From: Patellaria atrata CBS 101060
Taxonomy: Eukaryota; Ascomycota; Dothideomycetes; Patellariales; Patellariaceae
Length of the DNA: 64,000 bases
Reading direction: 5' to 3'
Assembly (NCBI GenBank): GCA_010093705.1
Contig: MU006098.1
Location: forward strand, 417,981-481,980
The stretch's first letter is position 1; every line of letters begins with the position of its first letter. A program made the translations under genes and the position numbers. This document shows, piece after piece, positions 1 through 11,559 of this stretch. Below the pieces are notes generated by a model, which saw only the letters and a program-made list of their open reading frames with translations, was not told where the DNA came from and searched no databases.

Positions 1-3000
1 AAATCGCGGGACATGAAGGCAACGCTGGAAGAGACCTTCTTGACCCTTTCTCCAAGAATGTTGATGTTTTCATCCGAAGGTCACAGGAAAACCCAGATCA
101 TCGATTGATATTGGTACAGAGTCTCTGGAAAAACTTCGAATCTGTTTTGAACCATTTATCTACCCAGATGCTTCATGCTATAGAAGCCGATAAAGCTCGA
201 CGTAGTATACTTCAAAACCTAGCATCTCTTGCACAGTCTGCCTCAAAGATCGAGGATGCTTTGAACTGGGCCGAATTATCTGTTCCAGAAAGGGTAGCGA
301 CCAAATCCGAAATAAGAACAGCTAGCGTTGCTGTTCGTAAAGCTACCGTAGGCTTGAAGTCCATGGAATCACCCACTAGAGGCTGCAATGTGGAAGCTCT
401 TGTGGTTACTGCTCAAGAATCGCTGGATTGTCGGTTGAGGGGAGATGCTGCAGATCTGGATGTCCTTCTCGGTGATATCAGTGATCTGAGAAGAGCCGCT
501 ACGAAGTTACTCATGTCGTGCGAACCTGACTCGAAACAAGATGCGGAAGGCTCCATAGAGTCACCTTGGGTCATAGGGGCTTTGTGCATTCACTCATGTG
601 TAAGATTCTTAGCTAGATATGTGGGGAAGAGACGTGATAACTCGGATACAAAAAAGGACACCGACAGGCATGCAGAGAAACTGGCTTTGGCCCGTAGACT
701 GGCCAAAGGTTTTATCGACTCTGCTATTGTCTGCTGTAAAAGCTTAATAGACACGCGGAACGTGAAATGGGAAGAGTTCGACGTTGTACTTCGCGATTGT
801 GAGACTATCATATCAGGAATTCATCAGGACTTCGAGGAAAACGCCATCTCAGAATGGCACAGTTCCGCTCAATACCCTCTTGTTCGGATCTCTAATACAT
901 ATTGGGCCTATTATCTACGTTATGATAAGAAAAACGAGCAATCGGAAAGGGTCAATCTTCTTAACGCGGTTCGACGGTCAGTCGACGTATTATCTGATAG
1001 TGGAACAGCGGAACAAGCGTCTGGATACCTGAGTATCAAGCTTGAGAGGCTTGGATTATTGTATGAAGCAGTTTCTCGCTTTAGTCGTGCACATGCTTCT
1101 TTATACAAAGCTATTCAAGTATCTATCAATTCTGGTTTCCTTCGCGGTATCGCAAAGTTGGCAGAAACAACCAGTCTAAGTGAGATAAGACAAAAGGACC
1201 GCAATGGGCTACTTCTCGACCGTATCATATTATCTTACCAGCGCATAACATTGAAATATGTACCAGAGACATCGGAGGAGGGTATTTTCTCGGGCTTCTT
1301 TGATAACCCAAGTTTGATACCTGATCAGCGTGGTCTCTTACTTGAGTGGCAGCTCGCTCTATTTGCTGAGTCTCAATCCATGTCTCGTAATGAAGACGTG
1401 CGCATATGGGATTCTATTGCGAATTTATCAGAGCTCTTAAAGGTCGTATATTCTTCTTCCGACTTCCCTCTCCGGCGACAAAGAGCAGCAATGATTATTT
1501 TACGCCTCACCCAGAAGCATAAGGACATGCCCGACCCGGGGTGGATTTCCTGGGCTGTCGAGTGTTCTAATAAGTATACGAGCTCTTTAGCCAATGATGC
1601 TGGGTTATCTATGTATCAAGGTGGTATTCGCGCATCGCTAGCTACTTGGATCACGTTTCGGGAGTACCCATCGTCAATTGATGTTCTTCAATCCTCTCTC
1701 CGCACATGGCAAGATATTTTAGACTCTTCAGATTCTTCTAAAGCCTTGAACAGCCAAATCGATGACTTTAACCAATGGATATCCCTGCTTAACCTGATTT
1801 CTGAGTATCTCGATGGTCAAGGTGAAGAGTATCTTCGGATTCCTGCATTAACGTTATTGTCGCGTGCCATGGAACTTCAGTCTCCCCAGGATCCCGGAAT
1901 GAGAGTTTCTTGCTACTCGAGTCTAGGGTTGTGCTTTCTACAACTAGGGTACTCTGGCAAATGCGGTCTCGTTCTGGCGAAAGCTCAATCATTACTAGAT
2001 ACAGTTAACGTGCCTGTAGAACCAAAACTACGGTTGTACATAGCTTACGCTCAATACTCCCTGTCTTTGGGATTATTCCAAGAATGGTATGTTATAGCTG
2101 ATGTTAAATGACCCATGCTAATATCTTCCAGCAAGGACACTCTGACTTCTGCGCAAGACATTGCTTTCAACGATCCAGAGCTTTTAGCTATGAATGGACC
2201 AACATCAACGTTATCAACCCGAATCAAACTGAATCGTCTCCTTGCAGATGCGTACTTTGCTAGTGCAATGTTGTGTCTTCGGGAGGGAAATTCCACTGAA
2301 GCATTAGGACTTGCAAAACAGAGTTTGAAACTGAATCAGCGGGCGTGGGTATCATTAGAAAATAAGGCTTGTGGGCGAAAGAAACAGTCTAAACAGGACA
2401 ACAACGAGTCCGATGTTGGGACTCTCACAGATGATATGAACCGCCTCACAGTAACAGCAAAGGAACAACAATTGGTAATGACAATGACCCACCAGTCACT
2501 CAAAGGTGCCATGTTCTGGTCACTCACACCTGCCTTGTTTCGAAGCTTAACTTACTTATCCCACATTCACATCCACCAAGGATCTTATTCCGAGGCGGTA
2601 TATTTCCTCGAGCATGCCCACAAAGTCGCTGATGCGGTACAATCTACTTCGAACCGACTAGAAGTGTACATTCTGATGGCCGACCTTTATATTCGGAGCG
2701 GGCGTGGGGACCAAGCAGCGGAGTGGTTAACTAAAGCAGAAATATTAAATCCAAACCTAGGCAATTTTAGATTGCTTGCATTGTACCATCGCACAAGAGC
2801 TTCCCTGCAGGGTTACCTGGAAGAGACTGAAGAACAAATCAAATCTTATGATATTGCGGATAAGCTAATTTGTAAGCTGGTATCGCCCGCTTTCAAGAAT
2901 ACACTGGAAAAGATGTCGTCCCCAGAAGATGATTTGGTACAGAAAATGGTTGGTCTTGATGTAACGAAACAGAAAGTTCCAACGAAAGGAGGTCGGTCAG

Positions 3001-5542
3001 CGAAGAGAGGTGGAAGGTCAACTGCGAAGTCAAGCAAGTCTCGAACTCGCAACATCGCAACCAACAAGGAAGAACAGCAACCCACAACAACAATGTCAGG
3101 TTGCGAGTGTCCTGCACTGTGGGATCTTCGAGGCGATATACTGCGTCGGAAAGCCTTAGTACTGCTACTCCGACAGGAAATACCCGACGCGACGGATCTA
3201 CTCCAAGAAGCGGAAGACCTACAAAATTGTGATGATTCAGTATTGTACCACAGCACTGTCACCTTCAGAAGCCTGCATCAACGAGCTCTAGCAGAAATGC
3301 TTAATGACATTACCTTCAATGGTCTCATCGAGTCTACCATATCCTTTCCTTCTCTTGCGGCGAATCGAAGGAGGTCTTCAGGTATTACAACCAAGTCGGA
3401 TCTGGATGGATCTATACAGCATAGAGTGGGTACGAAAAGCTCTCGAGCACGTACTAACACGATAGCACGGGCAGATTCTATGGAAACCTTTTCACAAATT
3501 CTACAAAAAGCTCAGGATACTGTCTATAATGTTCACTCACTAGCACTACGTTCCGGATCAGCCGCTATCGTAAAGAATATTTGCAATGCTCTCAGTCATA
3601 TTACTGTTCTCCTTTCCGCTGCTAACGCTACTCCATCCAAGTGTCATTTGCATCCCCTCTTTGCTGCTCTAATGACCGGTATGATTCCCCTAGCTCTACT
3701 TGACTCAATACGCTAACACAAATAGAACTGCCGAAGACAATAAACACGAGGATGGAGCATGGTGCCATTCAGGTCGATAAGCCTCATCTCCCTAGGGACG
3801 AGCTCATGAAATGGCCAAAACTCCCTGAGCCAATTTCTTCTAAGCATCCGTCCGTGAGCGACTTCCAGAGTGAGTACGTCGATATCATCCCAGAAACTTG
3901 GAGCGTAATATCTATGTCTTTGAATGAAAATCGTGATGAGTTGTATATCACCAGATACCAGGCGCATCAGAGTCCCTTCATCCTCCGATTACCGATGTCA
4001 CGACACAACTCCATCGACAAAGATGAGGACATCTTTGGATTTGATGAGGGCAAAAGGGAGCTTCTAGAGATTATTGGCCTCTCGGATTTTAGTCTGCGGG
4101 ATAAACGTGACTTGAGAGCGAAGGGCGCAAAAACAGCATGGTGGGAGGAACGTCAAGCTCTCGATTCAAGGATGGAGGATTTACTCCTCAATATCCAAAA
4201 CATCTGGCTAGGCGGGTTTCACGGAATCTTCTCGGAGCATAGGCGGCAGCCCGAATTATTGGGGCGCTTTCAAACTTCTTTCCAGAATATCTTAAACCGG
4301 CACCTACCCTCACGGCAAGGAGTGAAAAGGTCCAAACAAAGGTTTTCCTTCGACCCGCGGATTCTGGATCTCTTTATCGGCCTTGGTGACGCGACTGAGG
4401 AGTCCCTCGATCTCGACGAACCCCTGATAGATCTTTTATATTTCGTAGTGGACGTCCTTCAGTTTAATGGTGAGCGCAACGCCTACGATGAAATCGACTT
4501 CGATGCTGTAAGTTCCCTTAACGTCAAGCTAGTTACCTTATTCCGACTCTAGCGAATTACTAACATACATGGACAGCTCACCATCGAAACCCTTGATCTT
4601 CTCCGTACCTATCACTCATCCGCCGCTCATGAAATTCCCGACCCGGTACCGCACCATACCATACTCATACTTGACCCTGAACTCCATGCCTTCCCCTGGG
4701 AATCTCTCCCTGCACTCTCCTCTCTCTCTATCTCCCGCCTTCCCTCACTTGCTGCATTACGCACCCGCATTCTTGCCGCGGGACATACGTATCCCAGCTC
4801 TCTTGGGCCAGACGTCGAAGGCCACTACATCAACCTAGGTGTGGGTGGAACCGCTATTCTGAATCCCGGCGGCGATTTACCGGATACGCAAGCCGTTTTG
4901 GAGCAACCGCTAGCGACATTGCCACAGTCTTGGGAAGTAATAGTAGGAAGAGAACCGAAAGAAAAGGAGATGGAAGAAGCGATAAGGGATAAACAGTGCT
5001 TGTTATATTTTGGACATGGTAGTGGAGCACAATATATTCGATCGAGGACGATAAAGCGGCTCTACTCGCCCTCTTCCCTTGAGGAAAGGGCGGCGAGAGC
5101 TCCCGCAACGACCCTTCTCCTTGGTTGCTCATCAGCGAAAATAGTTACGAATGGCGAGTTCAACCCGACGGGGATATTACTGTCTTATCTGACAGCAGGC
5201 GCTCCGGCGGTGATGGGAGCGCTGTGGGATGTTAGCGATCGTGACATCGACCGATTTTCTGTGGGAGTTGGGGAGAGTTGGGGGCTCTGGGAAAAAGGTG
5301 TTGCAGAGCCTGTAAAAGCTAAAAGTTCGAAACCCAGAGGTAGGGTTAAGAAATGTGAGAGAAAGGACAAAGAGAAAGCAAGAGAAAATGGGAAGGAAGA
5401 TGATGAAATTAGTGAGGAACTAGATGGGGACGGTAAAGTCAGTTTGTCGGAAGCTGTGAGAAGGAGTCGAAGAAGATGTTTCCTAAAGTACCTGAATGGG
5501 GCGGCGCCGGTGGTGTATGGGATTCCGGTGTTTCTGAGGTAA
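1..5542 (+). CDS. esp1: Separase (cohesin-cleaving protease, peptidase C50), 5' end outside window
   Basis: Separase cleaves the cohesin kleisin subunit at anaphase onset and is held by securin until then. The frame is open from base 3 with no start codon, so the gene begins before the window. Inferred introns are 2087-2131, 3679-3725 and 4508-4576; all keep phase and have CTAA-type branch sites. About 1,792 residues are visible. The long N-terminal part is helical, TPR-like superhelix sequence, as in the family. The last exon carries the C50 protease domain: motif LDPELHAFPWESLP (from about 4670), catalytic His in YFGHGSG (codon 5015-5017) and catalytic Cys in LLGCSSA (codon 5126-5128), followed by the conserved GAPAVMGALWDVSDRDIDR. 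A basic/acidic low-complexity insert (about 5320-5440) splits the end of the domain before the typical final VYGIPVFLR. Family assignment is very secure; exon borders are inferred. Confidence 0.95.
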
Positions 5543-6272
5543 GTTATCCGGGTGTAACGGTTTCATGAGCAAGCATGTCATAATTGCCTGTACTAAAATA
5601 TACGTTACTAGCTATGGGAATTAAATGTCTAAATAGCTAGCTAGTATTGAGTAGTAGTACATAGTCCAGTAGTGTGATGGAGTACTTTCATCCCCTTACC
5701 AAAGAAAACTTGTTTGAATAATTTGCGCTTGTTCTAAGATATTGAAGGACGAAGAATATCTCAGCAAACGTATGGAGACCAAGTTATACCAACGATGACT
5801 AAGAACATAATGATATTCCTCACTAACTGTACTCGTACAGCTAACAAATTGCTAATAGTTAGAAGTACAAGAAGGGGTGGTGGTTAATTTATCGTACCTT
5901 TGCCAAGAGCGGAACGCGGCGGAGGCGGAAGTTATGGTGGGTGGAGCCTGAGGTGGCCCGCGGTAGAAGATGCGAGACAGAATCACTACCTGACCCTTCA
6001 AGCAGTATTTTACCTACTCTGCAATTCGGCATGTCCAAACATCTAGCGACGGACTCTGGACTACATCTGATTTGCCAGTTTGTCCATCGCTTCTCGCTGC
6101 AAAACTCACCACCGCATCACCTTCATTGTCCGCCGGATTGAACCACGTAAACCATCATCTACCGACGTCACCTCGAACAACCTCACTGTTTAAAAAGGGA
6201 ACTTGAACCTCTATTTATACTATCATCTCATATAGAGTAGTGTCGCACAAAAACATCAGGGAACTATAAGGC
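5543..6272. other. Intergenic, separase 3' side to DCAF6-like promoter
   Basis: Tandem-orientation gap of 730 bases. It should hold the separase 3' UTR and the promoter of the WD-repeat gene. A GC-rich stretch lies near 5905-5960. The only open frame of note (5941-6141) has no protein-like character. Nothing else recognised. Confidence 0.5.
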
Positions 6273-9200
6273 ATGAAGTACACGCTACTCGATCGGCTAC
6301 TTAGACGAGAACTGGGTGGCACGTCCAGGTACTCCCACGTTTGTGGCGTATACGGAGATAGAAACTTGATCGATGATTTGGATATTGTGAATGAGCTGAA
6401 AGGGCATACAGGTTGCGTAAATGCATTATGGTATTTATACCTCAAGGTCTCTACCATCTTTTACTTACAACTTTTCATAGCTGGTCCAAATCAGGACGAT
6501 TACTAGCGTCAGGCTCTGATGACCAGAACGTCAATATCCACTCTTATCTTCCAGAATCAAGCACATCACAATTCCAATTGACTACTCAAATTTCAACTGG
6601 CCATGGAGCAAACGTTTTCTCCGTCAAGTTCATGCCATACTCGAACGATCAGACTATTGTTACTGCGGCGGGAGACGGCGAAGTCAGAATCTTCGATTTA
6701 GAATACTCAGGGAGATCCTCCACAAGTAGACAGAATGCTTCGGGTTCTTCAAGACGTGGAAGAGCTTTGAACAATGTGTACAATAGTGTGCAGTACCTGA
6801 CAGAAGGAGACACCAATGCCAAAGTTTTCCGGTCCCACGGCGACAGAGTCAAGAGGATTGTGACGGAATCTTCACCGTACCATTTCTTAACATGTTCAGA
6901 AGACGGTGAGGTTAGACAGTGGGATACCCGACTACCGTCGTCTGCATACCCTAGACCAGGATCAAGGTCCGACTACAGCGTTCCTCCTCCTTTGATATCT
7001 TATAAGAGGTATAGGCTCGATCTCAACACAATTTCCTGCTCTCCAAGCCAACCACATTACATTGCACTCGGAGGAGCACACCTCCACTGTTTCCTTCACG
7101 ATCGTCGCATGCTTGGTAGGGACCGATCGCTTGAAGCCGGACTGCCCACCTCGTATCCTCGGTCTGATTTAAGCGTTGATGATGAGTCGATGGCACAAGC
7201 GACGCAATGCGTCCGTAGGTTTGCTCCGAATGGTGTCCAACGGATGAAGCCAGGGGAACACGGGCATATCACCGCTTGTAAAATTAGCGATTACAACCCA
7301 AACGAATTGATAGTGAGCTGGTCTGGTGACTGGATTTATAGCTTTGATATCCTACGCAGTCCAGATGCTCGCGAGTCTAGAAAAGACAGAACCAAGGCTA
7401 ACGGCGAGGAAACGAAGATTACTCAACTCAAACAATCGAGGCTACGGAAGAGGAAGAGAGATAGGATTCCATCTAGAGAAAGCCTTGAGAGAGCTGGATC
7501 CAGACCTCGAACGGAAAGTATCCCTTCAGCTGACGCAGACGAGGATATATCTTTGATGATACAATACGGAAATGGACAGAGTGAGGAAATTCCTATTGGA
7601 CTACCACGCTCTAGGAGTAGCTCAAACGCCGTCAGTCAAATTGTTATGTCTCAGAGACAAGTGGAAAGTATGAGGATAGCAAAGACTTCTGTGAAGATTC
7701 GACAGCGGATGTTTGCTCTAGAAGCGCGAGGGCCGGTTTCTGCCTCTGATCCGACCGGTTATGGGTCGAATTTTACAGGAGCTCTTGGGTTTTGCGCCTC
7801 AATTCTTCCAGATATGGATGAAATCCATAGGACATGGCCTTATCCTATCAACCCTGAGCCCCTTGATGTCGCCGTCCATAAGAAGCTTCGTATACAACGT
7901 GAATCAAGCAGGCGCTTCGTCCAGGCTGCGGGAACCCTGGCAAGAGCACTTGGTGGGAAGTTAAGAACCGGAGGAAATAGCCAGTCTATCATCTCCGAAT
8001 ATTTTACCCAGATCGTACCAGCACCTAATGAAGGGCTATCGATTCCAAAACATGAACAGTTCGGTTATGACTTCATCAAAGCGATACTACTATGGGTAGA
8101 CAGTGGAGTAGGTTCTATGCTTGAAGGCTTCTCTCGTCCATCCCACATTCCCCTAAGACACCCACGATTTCCTGTCCCAGCAGATGCAAGCTTAGAAGCA
8201 ATTGAGGATTTTCTTATTCCCTATCTTCTCGAACTTGCTACCGACCGTCCGGTGCCTAGAATTGACACATCTCGCTTTGAAGTCGATGAAAACCATGTCC
8301 TTTTTCAAACCGAGAAAGATGCGGTCTTAACCTTCGCTTCTGCAATCAGATTACCGTTCGAAGACCTTTCAGCTCCGCCGGCAGCTGCGCATGATTTACC
8401 TGCATATAGTGAACGTGGCGAAACACACTCAGAGCACAGCATCACAACTCTAAATAGACTCACTACCTTGAAGTTTTGGGGGCTTGAGGTGGCCAGAGGA
8501 CTTCTAATGACTGCAGGAGAAGGCGTCAACTTCTCCTTCATGGATAGCGCTTTTGGTGGGTTAGGCCATGCAGATGAAGCTACACAAGAGATTGAAGATA
8601 GCATAACTTTTACCACGCAAAGGGTAGATCCGGTGGAAGAACCTCAAGTACAGGAAATATCATTTGTTAGGCGACCGCGACGCAATAGTAACGAGATACC
8701 AGTCGCCGAGTCGTCCAACAGCGCAACTCGAGCGTCACCTACATCTGCCCCGCGGCAACCCACTGTAGAGGATGCTGACGAAGATGAAAATGTTTCCTCA
8801 CTGCCACCACCGGGAACTGCATCAACACACGACCCTTTACTCTCAACAGGAGAAGAAAGAGTCGATATTGAGACTGGAGATCCAAATACTAATGAAGCTG
8901 AAGCTGAAGCTGAGGACGATAGTAATGGTAACGAAAATGACAATGACGATGACGACGAGGATGGAGACTATGATTTCTGGTCTCAATCTGAACATGGCAC
9001 TTGGGAGAGTACTCGGGAAGACATTATTGAACGGCAAACACTTCGTTCTATGGTTGACATTGATAAACCATGCGATTCTCACACGAGGGTCTATCGAGGC
9101 CACTGCAATGCGAAAACAGTCAAAGACGTGAATTTTTTCGGCTTGCAAGATGAATACGTAGTCAGCGGGAGCGATTCGGGTCACTTGTTCATTTGGGACA

Positions 9201-9813
9201 AGAAGACCAGCCAAATCGTCAATATCCTGGAAGGAGATGGTGAGGTCGTCAATGTTGTTCAAGGTAAGCACCTGTTTCGAGAGATGTCATTGCAGTTAAC
9301 TAAAGTTCTCTAGGTCATCCTTATGAACCACTCATTGCAGTTTCGGGCATCGATCACACCATAAAGATATTCTCCCCAGATGCCCGTGCGCGCCGCGACG
9401 CTCGCCATGGCATCATCAAATCCGTCGACCCGTCCAATTTTTCGTCACTTGGTACAGGCCGCACTCGCGGTTCAAGCCTACTCCTTAACCGCCGACCTAG
9501 TACCGCCGTCCGCGCTACGGCATCAAACAGTTCCAGGTCAGAGCGTCAGACCAATGCTCTCGATTCCGACCAAGACTCTGATTACGAAAGCAGCGAGGAG
9601 GAGATCAAACCTGGAGGTCTGGAGAGTAGAAAACGTCTCCATCAGGAGTATGAGATAACGAGTCGGAATGATGTCGAGAGGAGAACTGGGGGAGGTGATG
9701 CGTATATAACGAGGAGCATGCTTGCTCAGTTAGCGCAGCATATACAGGCGAGAACGGGGAACCAAGAGGGAGCGCAGATAGTGCTGGAACAGCAGGATTG
9801 TTCAGTCATGTAG
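6273..9813 (+). CDS. WD40-repeat protein of the DCAF6 / Iqw1 type
   Basis: Probable substrate-receptor subunit of a DDB1-Cul4 ubiquitin ligase; fission yeast Iqw1 and human DCAF6 are the named relatives. Two inferred introns (6431-6480 and 9264-9313) give a 1,146-residue protein. The first splice restores a textbook repeat, GHTGCVNALCWSKSGRLLAS. N-terminal repeats follow, including GHGANVFSVKF and a VRQWDTR segment; WDxR is the DDB1-contact box of DCAF proteins. The middle (about residues 370-800) is charged and low in complexity. Two further WD repeats sit at the C-terminus (YVVSGSDSGHLFIWD, then AVSGIDHTIKIFSPDA across the second splice). This arrangement, with repeats split by a long disordered insert, is the DCAF6 layout. 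An acidic run (EAEAEAEDDSNGNENDNDDDDEDG) precedes the C-terminal repeats. Function beyond the family is inferred. Confidence 0.9.
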
Positions 9814-11559
9814 ACTAGATTTCGGGTTCGATCGGTCGGTGGGTTTACGTGACGTTGGCATCTATCATTTACGGGAACAAAAGGTAGGACATGCATGATG
9901 ATGGGATGGGATAGGAAAATGTCAAATTGTTAGGATTAGCACATGATTTATGATTTTAACAATAATCATCAGAGGCACGGCATAGAAGGTTAGCACCCAA
10001 GGGGCATATAGCTATGGACGGTGCAGAAATCCGGCTGGGATGGTAAGGCAGGAGATATGGTAGTTGTGTCTGCCTTATAGAATACTGCGTCTATTTTCTT
10101 CTCAATGTACTGTAAAGCTTCTCTAGGCTATGAACTCAAACTATCGGATTGAAATAATGACAGACGCCTAATATCTACAGCTATGAGGCCAATCTGAAAG
10201 GGCATACCTTACGGTAGAAGGGCACGAAGGGGTACCTTAGAACGGTAGCAGCCCAGGTATCAGAGACGAAGTTCCTCGGTTACCCAATTCTGACCAATCA
10301 GAGATGGAAGACCAGATGCACCGAACTGGAGTTTATCCTTGCTTTTGACTTCTTGTCCACATCTTGATGTAATTTTTAGACAAATATCAAAAGATTTATT
10401 GAAGAATACTTTGAACGGATATTCAGGAAGTTATACTCTAACAGGAATACATGAGGTGGATTCATAGACCGTGCTGATAAAACAATGGTTCCCGTTCATG
10501 GATGAACAGTAGCAGATTTTCTATAAAAGAGAGGTAGTTGATGGATTTGACTGAAATATGTTAGAACTTCACTTGATGGGGACATGAAAAGGGGCCAAGT
10601 TGATGGAAACTCGGCTTCGTTGCTGTTTGTCCCAAACGCGAGGATCAGGCAAACAAAAGCGCAAGGCACAAGGCACAAGGCACGTGCTTTCCCGGACGGC
10701 GATGACGACGGACCCAGATCGCCATTAAGCTTTTTTAAGCCGCAACGCGTTCCTGCATGTACGATCGCCGGGCAGCCAGGTCGAGTGAATCTGTGGGACA
10801 GAGGTATTTTTGAGAGCTCGAGGAAGCGGGTCAGAGGAACGGTTTGGGAAGCTTCAAAAAGTGCTACATAGATCAGAAAAGCGTGCGCGACCATGGATTC
10901 GTAGTTTACAAAAAGTCAAAGGAGCGCTGATTGTTGATATTTGAAGCACCTTCGTTGCCGACTTCGAATGCGTTTTGTCGATAATGAGGGGTGAAGGGGG
11001 AAAAAGCTCAAATGTCAAAATGCATACAGTAGCCATAGGGCTGCTTAGCGTTCCCGTTTAGCTAGCGCGAAATGACTAAGCGAGACGCCTACGCGAAAAG
11101 GCAGAAACTTGGAGAGTCAACCCCAACCACACTCAGCACCTACCAACATCCACCCTTCATCCACATGTACTATTCCTTCATACCAATCTCTCGGGAGTAA
11201 ATTTGGATTCCCTTTGAATACATTCTATTCTATTGACACCTTGCTATTAACCGCTACTCTTTTCCTTATCACCCGCCACCTTCTCATCGTTGCATGCAAC
11301 GCGCCGGATTCACCTGCGCCCGACAGCTGTCTACCTCGACTACATCATTGCGACATTTCGCCAAACCCGACGACAGCAATTCAAAGCAATTACCGCGATT
11401 GCACATATTTAATTCAAACTCTATTTGGTCTTGCGAGTCTCGGCTCGGTACGTACCTTGCACATCGCACCGCGCAACGGCTCAAGTGACTTCGCTCCGTC
11501 TGATCATGCTAACATATGCTTGCCTCCCAGCTTGACCATCCTCTTTCATTCATTCTCCC
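9814..11559. other. Intergenic plus 5' leader of the Yta7-like gene
   Basis: Gap of 1,746 bases. The last ~450 bases (from about 11100) are C/T-rich in the style of a fungal promoter and leader. Upstream lie a short 7-bp repeat with a CACGTG box (10663-10686) and an ACGCGT box (10745-10750, the MCB-type cell-cycle element). Open frames on both strands near 10500-10900 overlap each other and have no protein-like features, so I do not call a gene. Confidence 0.45.
10663..10683 (+). repeat. AAGGCAC x3 tandem repeat running into a CACGTG box
   Basis: Three perfect copies of the 7-mer AAGGCAC; the last copy supplies the first half of CACGTG (10681-10686), a bHLH-type binding palindrome. It lies about 880 bases before the Yta7-like start codon. 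A regulatory role is only a guess. Confidence 0.6.

Noticed and set aside
10496-10894. 132-codon minus-strand open frame, overlapped by a 95-codon plus-strand frame
   Set aside because: No domain-like composition, no splice partners, and both strands are open together, which suggests chance in GC-richer DNA upstream of the Yta7-like gene.
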